Made by a program: the position numbers and the translations under genes | Notes under the pieces: generated by a model | What the model was told of the DNA's origin: nothing | The model's database searches: none | What the model saw: the letters and a program-made list of their open reading frames with translations, nothing else | Origin: Boswellia sacra | Taxonomy: Eukaryota > Streptophyta > Magnoliopsida > Sapindales > Burseraceae | DNA length: 64,000 nt | Direction of reading: 5' to 3' | Assembly (NCBI GenBank): GCA_013180625.2 | Contig: SNVD02009837.1 | Span: 310,001-374,000 of the forward strand | Shown: piece by piece, positions 35,440 to 46,305 of the stretch | Numbering within the stretch: position 1 is the first letter of the stretch | How the letters are laid out: every line of letters starts with the position of its first letter

Positions 35440-35973
35440 GTCTCCTCAACTTGTTCTTATATAGAAATAGCATAGCAGGTATTTGCCAACTCTTGGTTAA
35501 CTCGCACAACTCCAACACCTTTATCGATAGGAAATTTTAGCGTCTAATGATAAATGGAGATTGTTGCCTTAAAGTTGATTAGGGTTGGTCGACCAACAAT
35601 AAGATTATAAAAACTAGGAAAATCTGCCACCAAAGAATTCACAAGGGTGGTTTTTTTGTAAAGACTATCATGCGATTTCTGATAATTAGATTAAGCTAAT
35701 AGGGGTTACACGATCTTCAAAAAAATCTTTCAAGGAGGTTTCATTTGGCTGGAGCCGATCTTTGGATAATTCCACGTGAATGAAGGCATCTAGGAAAAAT
35801 ATATCTACAAAACTCTCAATATCCACCAACACTTGCTTTATTCTTCGATTTGCAATTGTCATTGTCACAACCAAGGCATCATCATGTGGAAAAACTATAC
35901 CTTTGGCATCCTCTTCAATGAAGAGTAATAGAGTATAGGAAAGGCAAGGTGGTTTCATAGCCCTTGTTGACAC
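35440..35973 (-). pseudogene. Gypsy aspartic protease-region remnant
   Basis: The minus-strand frame 35973-35686 reads HDDALVVTMTIANRRIKQVLVD followed by IESFVDIFFLDAF. Plant Gypsy elements have VDNGSSADILF at this place, so the catalytic D-x-G is altered (Gly to Glu). Downstream, LIVGRPTLINFKATISIYH (about 35605-35545), known from the same protein family, follows in another frame with stops. Sequence to the right (35974-36640) probably derives from Gag but is too decayed to read. Confidence 0.75.
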
Positions 35974-36643
35974 ACCAACCTCTAGAGCTTCTATACACCC
36001 CCAACCTCTCTTGCATGAGCTTTTAAAGCACGATGTGAATTTTTCACGATACTAGGTCCGCCAACTAGTGTACTGATAGAAGCAGCCTTTTCTCAATTGA
36101 CCTAGTATGCCTCCCTTGCTCTGGTCTCTTTGTTGCTTTACTCACCTTGGCAATATTTAGTGCTTCTCCTTGTCGACCATGACAATCAACCATCAAAGGC
36201 CCTCAATTTTCATTCCTTTTTTTTCTCCAGCATAACTATGATCAAAATGGGCTTCATGTTCTAACTCTTTATCTCTGCATCAACCAGAATTATATGATTC
36301 TTTATTTCTGTGACTATGGTGCTAACTTACACTTGGTCCGCCCACAAGCTAGTCCACCATGCGGTTGATCAGGAACTCCTTGATCATTTGTCTAGATCTC
36401 ATCAACATCAACATGGAGAGAATGTTTTCACTTATGCAAGTTGAGTTTGCATTTGAGCCCTTTGTTGGTTCATAAACCTCAGTTGCTCTTAGATAGCCAC
36501 TACCTTTTATTATCGTGACCTTCTTCCCTTCACTGTTCTTGACCTCTCTTTGTCACTATAGAGATCCTTAATGGTGACATTTCCTTCTGGTGGGTGGTTC
36601 ATGGCAATATATATGGCTTTTTGTCAAAATTCCCAGAGATGGC

Positions 36644-37553
36644 ACTTGAAGTTGAAAATCGGTCAACGTCCAACTCACCAGTAAAATTTATATTTGTTGT
36701 GAAGGATCTGACTCAACTAGAAGGAAAATGGAAGAATATATGGAGAAGAAGGAGAAAGTAAGAAATTTTGGGTCACGTGTTCGTCAAGATAGTCGTGGTA
36801 TTTTGGTCAACCGAGGCTCAAGTGGTTTAAATGATCTGCACATAAAGAGAAAACAAAGGGTCAGAGGTGCTGGTGGTGTTGCTGGCGATAATCCTCCGAC
36901 GCTCAAGTGAGATTACTATGGACTGAAAATATCTGGTTGACCAGGGAGAGATGAGACAGAAAGAGAATTTCATGTTAGAGAGAGAGTGTCCTCTTTTAAT
37001 TCATAGACAAAAGGTTATATTTATAGGAGAGTTCACTTACAGGTGGCAGGATGCATGGGGCTTAGATGACACCAAGCTACATGCACAAGAGTTGGTGTTG
37101 GCACATGTAGCCATGGAGACAGCTAGAGAGAGGCTTCTATGGAATCTTGTGCCTCCAATATTTTATTAAATTTTATTAAACTTGGGGGATAATCATTGAA
37201 CTCAGTAGGAGTAGCTCTTATTAAATACTTTTTTTTAATATTGATAGCTCTGATTTAGAAACTTGTGTCATACAATATCTTTGGAGATAAAATTGGAAGT
37301 CGTATCCTTCGTTGACCAAGCAAGGCGTTTGTTATATAATTATTTGGTCAATAAGAAATTCTAAATAATAGGAATAATAACGAAGTCCTTATCAACCAGA
37401 CCAATAATAAAGGATCCACTATCCTAGGAATCACGTCGCCATATAGGATAAAAGACCAATCTATTCCAATTAGAGTACTAAAAAAAATTATATCCCTTGA
37501 TAACGTGTCTTAGAAAATTAATCTCATTAATTGTCCTAATTTTTCATCCAACG
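36644..37553 (-). repeat. Gypsy LTR (right; 5' LTR in coding sense)
   Basis: 910 bp matching the left LTR. Its inner end is eroded (ACTTGAAGTTG instead of TGTTGATGCTG), and its outer end is followed by ATCAG. Confidence 0.88.
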
Positions 37554-37558
37554 ATCAG

Positions 37559-37619
37559 AATTAAGATATGTTACAAGAATGTGTTCTCAACTATTAATCA
37601 TACAGTTGCCTTTTAGGCA

Positions 37620-37652
<33 letters not shown>

Positions 37653-37902
37653 GTTATAATAATAATAATCACCCAAGATATAAGAATAGATAAAAGTAGG
37701 ATTTAAATATATACATAGAGTGCAATTACTGTACAGTAGTCTATTATCCCTGTACGCTAAGAATATTATTAAATAAAACTGTCGTGTTCTACTTTTGTGA
37801 CCTTGTATTATATATAATATTGCAATGTGCTATCATGTGCTTACAAAACAAACAATCATTCCATAGCTAATCTAGCTTGCTACATTTCCCCACACAGCTG
37901 CA
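37559..37902. other. 5' flank of the sulfotransferase with (TA)n
   Basis: Contains a (TA)n microsatellite at 37621-37650 and AT-rich DNA. TATATAAT around 37811-37818, some 85-90 bases before the sulfotransferase start codon, is a plausible TATA box. Confidence 0.45.
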
Positions 37903-39002
37903 ATGCCAACACCTGAACCACAACCAGCTGCTGCTTCTCTTCCTAAATACTTGCTGGAAGATGAAATCACCCAAGAATGCAACAAATTGATCTCCTCTCT
38001 TCCCACTGAACCAGGTTGGGTTGCTAATCATCTCCATCAATACCAGGGCTTCTGGCACACAACCAGGCAGCTCCAAGGAGTTCTAACTTGTCAAAAGCAC
38101 TTCCAGGCTCAGGATTCTGATATCCTCCTTGTCACCACTCCTAAATCAGGTACCACTTGGTTGAAGGCTATAATATTTGCTTTGATGAACCGCTCAACCT
38201 ATGTTGATAATCCTGAGCAACACCCTTTGCTAAGAAACAACCCTCACGATCTTGTGCCCTTCCTGGAGCTTCAAGTCTACATGGAAAGTCATGATCCTGA
38301 CCTCACCAGCTTCACCTCTCCCAGGCTCTTTTCAACTCACCTGCCGTTTGTTTCGTTGCCAACTTCAGTGAAGGACTCATCTTGCAAGCTTGTCTACTTG
38401 TGTCGGGATCCTAAAGATAGCTTTGTCTCGCTTTGGCATTTCACAAACAGGTTGAGACCTAAAGAGAAGGGAAACAATTCTCTTGCGGAAACGTTTGAAA
38501 AGTTTTGCAATGGTGTGAGCTTGTATGGACCCTTTTGGGATCACGTTCTGGACTACTGGAAGGCGAGGTTGGAGAGACCTGAAAGGCTATATTTCCTGAA
38601 GTTTGAGGTGTGAGCTTGTATGGACCCTTTTGGGATCACGTTCTGGACTACTGGAAGGCGAGGTTGGAGAGACCTGAAAGGCTATATTTCCTGAAGTTTG
38701 AGGAAATGAAAGAGCAGCCTAGACTGCATTTGAGGAACCTTGCAGAGTTCCTGGGCTGCCCAATTTCTCCTGAAGAAGAAGCAAATGGCTTGGTGGATAA
38801 TATCCTGAAACTATGTAGCATCGATAATTTGAGGAACCTGGAGGTGAACAAAAGCGGAAAGATGTTCTCTGGCGAGGAGTTCAAGGCGTTTTTCCGGCGA
38901 GGAGAAGTCGGAGATTGGAAGAGTCATCTGACAGCTGAAATGGCAGAAAGGTTGGATCAAATCAGTGAAAAAAAGCTGCAAGGCTCAGGATTTAAATTTT
39001 AG
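37903..39002 (+). pseudogene. Cytosolic sulfotransferase broken by a 95-bp tandem duplication
   Basis: This intronless gene encodes a plant cytosolic sulfotransferase, which transfers sulfate from PAPS to a hydroxyl of a small acceptor such as a flavonoid, steroid or jasmonate. The first frame (37903-38613) holds the PAPS-binding loop TTPKSGTTWLKA (about residues 78-89), the catalytic-His region RLFSTHLPFV (His146) and the 3'-phosphate site YLCRDPKDSFVSLWHF (165-180). The rest, including FRRGEVGDWKSHLT near the C-terminus, lies in a second frame (38610-39002). The break is exactly a 95-bp direct repeat (38514-38608 and 38609-38703), which is not a multiple of three. Without the extra copy the frame would be 334 codons, the usual family length, and no other lesion is visible. 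The acceptor substrate cannot be told. Confidence 0.92.
38514..38703. repeat. Perfect 95-bp tandem duplication
   Basis: Two identical adjacent copies beginning TGTGAGCTTGTATGGACC and ending AAGTTTGAGG, inside the sulfotransferase reading frame. Perfect identity points to a recent event or an assembly artefact. Confidence 0.95.
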
Positions 39003-41328
39003 CTTTTGTCTCCTATAGCTAATGATTAATTAATTGCATGATTATTAAAAAATATTTCTCTTTAATTAATGTCGGCTACTTTTGGTGATCAATTTAGTGT
39101 GTCCAATGTTGATGCAAGATATCTGAATAATGCTTACGATGTATTGATGCAAGTACTTCAGAAATAATTGGAGTTGCTGTAACCTGCTTTCAACAATGTT
39201 CTTAGAATAATAATAGTAGTCTTATACTCTTGTTTCTATTATTATTGTTTTTATCTGATCCAGACCTTAATAGACAAAGTTCACCAAGAGGAAAGGAAAA
39301 AAGTAACTTTTCAAAATTAAAAATTAAAAAAAATTGAAAAATAATAGAATGGAGGTATGAATCGGCATCCAGTTAAGACTATAGCAATAATCAATGAAAT
39401 TAAAATAATAGTTTTTTGACTAGTCATCTCACGTACAATATTGTTAAGTGGATAGGATAACATATATACCATTATTATCAGGATAATGTCATGGCAACCT
39501 GAAATTTCATACTGTAACAAAAATCAGTAATAATTAACCAGATTGACAACATGTTAACAGTGTAATATCTGCACATGTTACCGAATAACTTTAAATTGCT
39601 AAATTAATAAAAAAAAATACATTATTTCTTAACTTAATTATTGAAACTTAAAATTTATGGAAGACGTTGCCAATAGCACCACTGTCACCAAGTAAATTAT
39701 TAATCCCAAAATTTCTATCCTAAGTGATGTAAAATTAATTTTAATAGTCATATTTATCATTTACCACTTAACTCAACATACCCTTAACAAATTATAAATT
39801 CAGCCCAATTACTTGAGATGCAAAATTTGGGACTAAAATTTTGGAACTACATTACGTGTGATTGAAGGTAATATTTTGGGTTATGTTATGCATTTCATGA
39901 AACCGGGATTTTTCTTATTATTTTATAAAGTTTGAAAATTTTTGCATCAACTTTGAGAAATCCACTCGGTGCGCATTGTAATTAAACCCAATATTTTGTG
40001 GCTGTTAATACCCTTCTCAAGTTATAATTTAAATTTTTTTATATTTATGTATTAATCTTTTATAAATTAATATAATATAATTAAGTATATAATCATTTTA
40101 TCGTCTATTTTAGTATATTTGATTTAGATTTAATTGTCATGTATCTAGTTCTAGTACTTCTATATCATATCAATATACATAGAAGTGTTTTTATAAACTC
40201 TATGCATTTATATTAGTAGTATTGATTTTTATTCTATATATAGGCCATTAAGTTATCAATAAATTAAGAGTTGCTTTATCCAAGATCTTGGAAACCGCTC
40301 GGTGGACCAAACGAGTCACGAGTTTGTTAAAAGGTGAGACTGGAACAGAGAATAAAAATTAAAAAAGTATATAAAAGTCGTCTTATCTTTACATTACCCA
40401 AAGGTATAAAAATGGCCAAATCCAATGTTAATTGGGAAGTGAAAACTCCAATTACTATAATCGGGTTTCGAAATTCGAAGTAGTAGATGAAGATGGATTA
40501 TAACAAATATTGGAAACCGAAAAATAAAATACTTATATTGGACGATTTTGACAAACGAAGCAATAGCATAACATGTGTTATACTAAAATATTTTAATTAA
40601 ATATACATGTCTGTTTCTATAATTAAGGATGCGTTTGTTAAATTCTATTTACCAATAAAGAAACCTAAACAGACGTATTTTAAATGAATCATTCAATTGA
40701 TACGTCTAATCTATCTATGATCAGAGAAATCGTGTTCCAATAGAAATATATAAATACATTCTTTAAAGTTTTTAAAAGGTGATGTGATATGTTCCCCAAA
40801 GATGAATAAGAATCTAATGCAATTTAAGTCACTTTCTATGGTACATCATTGTCGAGTTACTTCGTGCATCATGTGTCACTCTTAGCATATTTGCCGATCT
40901 GGATTCGATTCTAGGAGATGAAATTGCGCTTTAATCCTAGGATCATATAAGAGACCTTTTACGTCCAAAGACTTTCGCAGAAGGCCGAGTGGCACTTGTG
41001 TTTTCTAAATAAATTATAAGCAAATTTTCATATATAACATTGAGGTTTGACATAAAATTACAGATGATCTCGTTTTTTAAAAATAGACAAAAATGAATCT
41101 GGTGTTAGATCCTTTCTGCTACCGTGAGACAGTTCAAAGATATATTGGTAAAATCATAATCTATATCAATATATATTGGAAAAAAAAGAGTTTGTTGTAC
41201 ATCTGGTTCCCTCTTCCTCGTCGTTCCTCTTCCTTTGCTTCTTTTGTTCTTCTTCAATTTGTCATCTGCTTCCTCAAAACCCAAATTAAATAAACAAATC
41301 CCAAATCGACAATTGTTAGGAAATATTA
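39003..41328. other. Intergenic, nothing recognised
   Basis: About 2.3 kb of AT-rich sequence downstream of the sulfotransferase, with only short unsupported frames and no clear element termini. Confidence 0.5.
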
Positions 41329-41682
41329 GGGTGTGTTCTTTTTTGTTTCATGTGTTTTTGTTTCCAAAATGATTTGGAAAATGAATTTCTAGGATTCAGA
41401 GAATGTATTTTAAGTAAAGAATATGCGTTTGGAAATGAATTCTGGAATTGAAATTTTGAAAACAAAAACAAGATATGTGTTTGGAAATGAATTCTGGAAT
41501 TGGAATTTTGAAAACCAAAAACAAGATATGTGTTTGGAAATGAATTCTGGAATTAGAATTTTGAAAATAAAAAACAAGATATGTGTTTAGAAATGAATTC
41601 TAGAATTGAAATTTTGAAAACAAAAACAAGATAATGAATAATTGAAATCAAATTTAAAAAAAAAATGCGTTTGGAAATGATT
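41329..41682. mobile_element. Truncated Harbinger-like element, left end with tandem repeats
   Basis: After TTA (41326-41328) the end GGGTGTGTTCTTTTTTGTTTCATG matches the termini of the element at 10480-13049 (shown shortened). About four tandem units of roughly 53 bp follow, with GTTTGGAAATGAATTCTGGAA and AACAAGATATGT. These are the reverse complement of the repeats at 12772-13020. No matching right end was found, so the element is truncated. Confidence 0.7.
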
Positions 41683-42026
41683 CATCAAAGTCTCAAAGAT
41701 AATAATGACAACCATTTTGATAATATATACCATTTGTTCATTTTAATGGTTGCAATTATATGTCCCCCAAATCCTTTCGAATTAAACAGAAGAACCACCA
41801 GAAATACTACCGGGTACCCACCAAAATGCAGGTAATTTTTAATTCGTGATACATTGCAATTCGTTACGCATACGTTTAACACCAAAAATAAATAAGTAAA
41901 GGCATGGACAGAGGCCAGCTGAAGATGATGCAGTTGGCAATTGAAGTCACATGTAGAAAGCATGTGCTAAAAGCTCAACTTACAACGGGATTTTGGGGAT
42001 CATCATTTTGTGGAGCAAATCTGTGG

Positions 42027-42053
42027 TACATCCGCTGCATTGCAGCGGATGTA
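42027..42053. repeat. Perfect 27-nt palindrome
   Basis: TACATCCGCTGCA and its exact reverse complement flank a single central T. The GC-rich arms stand out from the AT-rich surroundings. They lie 28 bases from the last recognisable exon of the unknown minus-strand gene. Confidence 0.95.
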
Positions 42054-42080
42054 ATCAGGAGGTGCCATGTAGGCGCCACA

Positions 42081-42656
42081 TCAGTGTGAGACGCGGCTAC
42101 ACCGTAGAATTACTCCATTTTGTGATGTCAGAAGTGATTCCGGTTTTGATACTTCAACCCTTTCCAAAGCTTCATCTATGGTTAGCTGCTCTTCCTTCTT
42201 TGCAGCATGAACCTGAAACCACAAAACAAACTTCAAACAAACCTCGTAAAGTGACAAAATATAAAATATGAAGCTCAACATAGAACATTACACTGCAAGG
42301 TCAGCAAAATCCGCATACTTTTGATCAAGTATTAATTTCCATTCTTTAGGCCACTCTTTTCGCAGGAACTAAAATGAGAATGAATGCAAATAAAATAAAA
42401 GAGAAATAAAGCCGCTTACAGTGACTTCATCTTCCTTCTGTGCACGAGACTCAATCTTTCCCTTCTTCTTCTTCTTTCTTTTCTTTGTACTAACACGAGA
42501 TTCTGCCTCCAACATAGCTTTAAGGTTCTCAAACCCGTTCAAATCAGAAATCATTTTATACTCCTCGAGCTTAGATCTCCATCTCACTGTTCTTCCACCA
42601 ACTCCTTCTTCTTCTTCCTCACTGCTGCTTGTTATCAAGATAATGGGATTTTCCAT
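42081..42656 (-). CDS. Unknown plant protein, three N-terminal exons
   Basis: I do not recognise this gene. An ATG at 42656 opens exon 1 (42656-42420), whose product begins MENPIILITSS, has an acidic run SEEEEEG, then TVRWRSKLEEYK and a basic KKRKKKKKGK stretch that could act as a nuclear localisation signal. A GTAAGC donor, an AG acceptor and exon 2 (42368-42294; KEWPKEWKLILDQKYADFADLAV region) follow, then exon 3 from 42212 (VHAAKKEEQLTIDEALERVE) open to 42081. All three exons join in phase 0 with canonical borders and no stops, which argues for a real gene or a recently broken one. No further exons were found downstream. The start is the first Met in the open frame. Confidence 0.55.
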
Positions 42657-43329
42657 CTTAAATTGCTTGTATCCTCAACTGGGTTCTAATTTTATCCTAC
42701 GCCGAACACAGATAGCTTGTTAAGCTGAAGGAAAACTGTAGCGACCACCAACTCTAGAAGTACATCAGAGACGCACAAAGAAGATGATGATTTACTAAAA
42801 GAACAAGGAAGAATAGAGGGAAAAAAACAAGAACAAGGAAGAAGAAACGCACAACAGCCACCATTGAGAAGAAAAGGAAGAAGAATGAGATACCAGAAGA
42901 AGAAAAATGAGAAGAAGAAATTAAACCCACGGACACGGTTTCCTTTGAGGAAGAACTCGGTGATTTGCACTTTGGCAAACACAACATTACATTATTAAGG
43001 GTTTAACATTCAACCCACTGCAACTATGAAATCACAACAGAACGAAAAGGAAAACGAAGAGTTTCGCGATTTCTTCAACAATATTACCGAAAAAAAGAAA
43101 AGAAAAAAAGGTTTGGAGAAAAATGACGTATAGTCTTGGTATTTGCTTTTTGCTTTTTAGCATTTTGCTTGTAAAATCAAAAAAATTGATAAATTAGAGG
43201 GAAAAAAGCTGCTATAGTCTTGCTATTTGTTAATTTCTGATGCCATGATGAGTGTTTTTAGTTCAATCCTCGAGATTTCAGTTTTAAGTAGAGAAATTTT
43301 GGTAGCTTTGCTCAGAATTGGATATGCTA
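42657..43329. other. Upstream of the unknown minus-strand gene
   Basis: A/G-rich sequence full of GAAGAAGAA-type runs (42770-42960), probably the 5' untranslated region and promoter of the minus-strand gene. Frames through it are low-complexity. Confidence 0.4.
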
Positions 43330-44178
43330 ACTTATTATCAAACTCTTATATTATTTATTATTATATTTATAATTATTATATTAAAATATAATAAATAATT
43401 TTTATAATTGATAAACTTTCATTTATTTTTATTTATATTTAAAATTAATTAGTTAATAATATGTTGAATAATAATTATTAAAAATTTTGATATGGTTAAA
43501 AATAGTGAGTTTTAATATGTTTGATAGAATTTTATTACATATTATAGGAATAATTTTATTGATACTTCAAAAGTTATTTATTAGATTACTAAGGGTATTT
43601 TGTTTTATTTAATAGTGTAAATTTAAAGTAAAAAATTAATATTTAATATTGTCAGTTAAAAGATCATATTAGTTTTTTTCTTTTTAAGTTTATGAAATAG
43701 AAAACACTTTAATTAATAGAATTATTCCTTTATGATTCAAAATATGATTCTCGAAATGTAATTGGAGGAATGAATTTTAAAAATTGATAATATTAATGCT
43801 ATAGTAGTTATACAATAATATCATTTTTTATATAATATAATAATAACTATTTAAATGAAAAAAATTTTATTTAATTTTAGTTAATAATTATTTTTTAAAG
43901 GTTTTAAGAAATATAATTTAATTATTTAAATGAAAAAGAATTTTGATTTATTTTTATTAACTATTTAATTTTTAAAGGATTGTATAAATATAAATATAAA
44001 CATTTTACATTTTAACAAGGGTAAAAGAAGTCACATTAAAGGAAAAATATTCTCTTACCACTTGTTTTTAGTGATATCTAAAAAAGCAAACAAGCATCCT
44101 ATTAAGTGATGTAAATTAAGTTCTAAAATGTGTTTAGATCTAAAAAGTATTAAGTGTTTAAAACAAACACTACCTTAG
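43330..44178. mobile_element. Non-autonomous DNA element (MITE-like), inverted partial copy
   Basis: The reverse complement of this segment aligns with about 27744-28670, ending in the terminus AAGGTAGTGTTTGTTTT. The part that would match 28670-29052, including the 84-bp duplication, is missing. Confidence 0.7.
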
Positions 44179-44265
44179 TTGCCTATGTAATTGAGTTGGC
44201 GCTGACGTCACTCGTGCATTCACATGCATAATAGCACATTTCAGTTAGCTACCTAGGCTCACAAC

Positions 44266-46297
44266 TAGATGTGGCAATTTGCCCCGCGGGTCCGAGGCCC
44301 CGGTGTGCCCCGCTGGGTCTGGGGCGGGGCAAGACCCGTCACAACAGTATTTTGGGGCGGGCCTGGCTCTTGGACCCATTGACCCGCCTCGCCCCGCAAG
44401 ATATAGGGGTGCATTTGTAATATTTTAAACTATTAGGACTATCAAATAATTTTTAGGTTATATTTGTTAAATTTTTCATATATATAATTCTTAATAATTT
44501 TACAAATAATAAAAATATTTTAATAAAAGTTATATTTTACTTAATAATTAACATCTTTAACATCAATTTGATCATGTTATAATGACAAATAAAATATTTT
44601 GTATTTTATGGTAATTAAATTTGTATAATATATACAATCTTTATATATATTATTAAGTACTAATTGTTATTACAATATTAGCAATATTATTTTCAAAATG
44701 TATACCTTTTATATAATCAATATATTATTTTCTAAATATGTAAATAGAAAATGATGAAAACAATTTTATAACCTTAAATATATGATTTATCGTAATTTAA
44801 AATAATTACTTAGATTATTAATATTTCATAAATATATATAATGTTAATTAATTGGCATATGTCAATCATATTTTACTATTATTAGATTAAAATTAAATCA
44901 ACATGCTATTAAAAAATTATTTAATTGTATTATCAATTATTTGAAAAATTGTCAATTAACTAATTTACAAACAATAATACGCATTTTACATTATTTCTAA
45001 TAGTGTATGTAATATTATTACTAATAAAATCAAATGGTAATTAATGATAATTAAATATTTGTATTTTATAGTAACTAAATTTGGATAATATATACAATCT
45101 TGATATAGATTACTAAGTAATAATTAAATTATTACAATATTAACAATATTATTTTTAAAATGTATACTTTTAATATAATCAATATATTATTTTCTATATA
45201 TGTAAATAAAAATATAATAAAAATTTCTTAGAACCTTTAATATATGATTTATCGTAATTTAAATTAATTAATTAAATTGTTAATATTTTATAAATATATA
45301 TAATGTTAATTAATTGGTATATATCAATCATATTATTACCATTACTATATTAAAATTAAATCAACATGCTATTGAAAAATTATTTAATTGTATTATCAAC
45401 TATTTAAAAAATTATTAATTAACTAGTTTACAATCAATAATACATTTTTAATATTATTTCTAATAGAGTATGTAACATTATTACTAATAAAATCAAATGG
45501 TAATTAAATATTTAAATTTTATAATAATTAAATTTGTGTAATATATATAATATTACAATCTTGATACAGATTACTAAATACTAATTAAATTATTACAATA
45601 CTATCAAGATTATTTTGAAAATGTATACTTTTAATATAACCAATATATTATTTTTTAAATATATAAACAAAAAATGATAAAAATAGTCTTATAACCTTAA
45701 ATATATGATTTATCGTAATTGAAATTAATTAATTAAATTATTAATTTTTTTATAAATATTTATAATGTTAACTAATTGACATATGAATATGCCAATCATA
45801 TTATTACTATTATTATATTGAAATTAAATCAACATGCTATTTAATTATATTACCAACTATTTTGAAAATTTATCAATTAATTAGTTTATAAGCAATAATA
45901 TACTTTTAACATCATTTCAACATTATTACTAATAAAATTAAATAATAATATACAAACATTTTGATTTTAGTTTGAAGATATATTATTTTTATGATTGTTA
46001 AAAAATGATCATAATTATAAATAATATGATGAAAAATTGAGATTGAAGTTATTTGTAAATATGTAAATATTATATGGGGATGAGATTGCAAAAAGTATAA
46101 ATTTTATAGGGATGTAATTGTAAAAACATAAATGTTTAGGGGCGGGGCGGGGCGAGTCTGGGTCTCCTCAAATTTTTTTTGCCCCGCCCCACCCCACTGT
46201 CCCGGGGCAATGGGGCAGGGCGGGGCAAAAATTAGTTGAACGGGGTGGGGATGGGTACCGGCCGCCCCGAACCCGCCCCGCCCAATTGCCATCCCTA
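44266..46297. mobile_element. Non-autonomous hAT element with 461-bp repeats
   Basis: The 8-bp target duplication CTCACAAC lies at 44258-44265 and 46298-46305. The ends read TAGATGTGGCAATTTG and, reverse-complemented, TAGGGATGGCAATTGG. Both subterminal parts are G/C-rich with repeated GGGGCGGGGC words (44280-44400 and 46138-46285). The interior is almost pure A/T and contains three long tandem units. No transposase is encoded. Confidence 0.93.
44570..45930. repeat. Three ~461-bp AT-rich tandem units
   Basis: ATGATTTATCGTAATT recurs with spacings of about 462 and 461 bases, as do ATAATGTTAAT and AAATCAACATGCTATT. The units fill the middle of the hAT element and contain almost no G or C. Confidence 0.85.
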
Positions 46298-46305
46298 CTC
46301 ACAAC

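Larger units (their letters stand above)
31571..37553 (-). mobile_element. Gypsy LTR retrotransposon, gag/protease only
   Basis: The element is flanked by the 5-bp duplication ATCAG (31566-31570 and 37554-37558). The LTRs are 31571-32481 and 36644-37553, about 910 bp each. On the coding (minus) strand they run TGTTGGATGAAAAATTAGG to AGCATCAACA. Next to the right LTR a degenerate primer site reads GCCATCTCTGGGAA on the minus strand; next to the left LTR a purine-rich GGAGGGCTAG serves as polypurine tract. Only Gag/protease-like sequence is recognisable; reverse transcriptase, RNase H and integrase are absent. It is a non-autonomous member of the Gypsy superfamily. A solo LTR of the same family lies 74 bases away. 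Confidence 0.9.

Noticed and set aside
42692..42987. Two hydrophobic minus-strand ORFs upstream of the unknown gene
   Set aside because: They translate the complement of GAAGAAG-rich purine tracts into Phe/Leu/Ser; most likely untranslated leader.
44266..46297. 461-bp tandem units as a centromeric satellite
   Set aside because: They are enclosed by hAT ends and an 8-bp target duplication, so they belong to the transposon.
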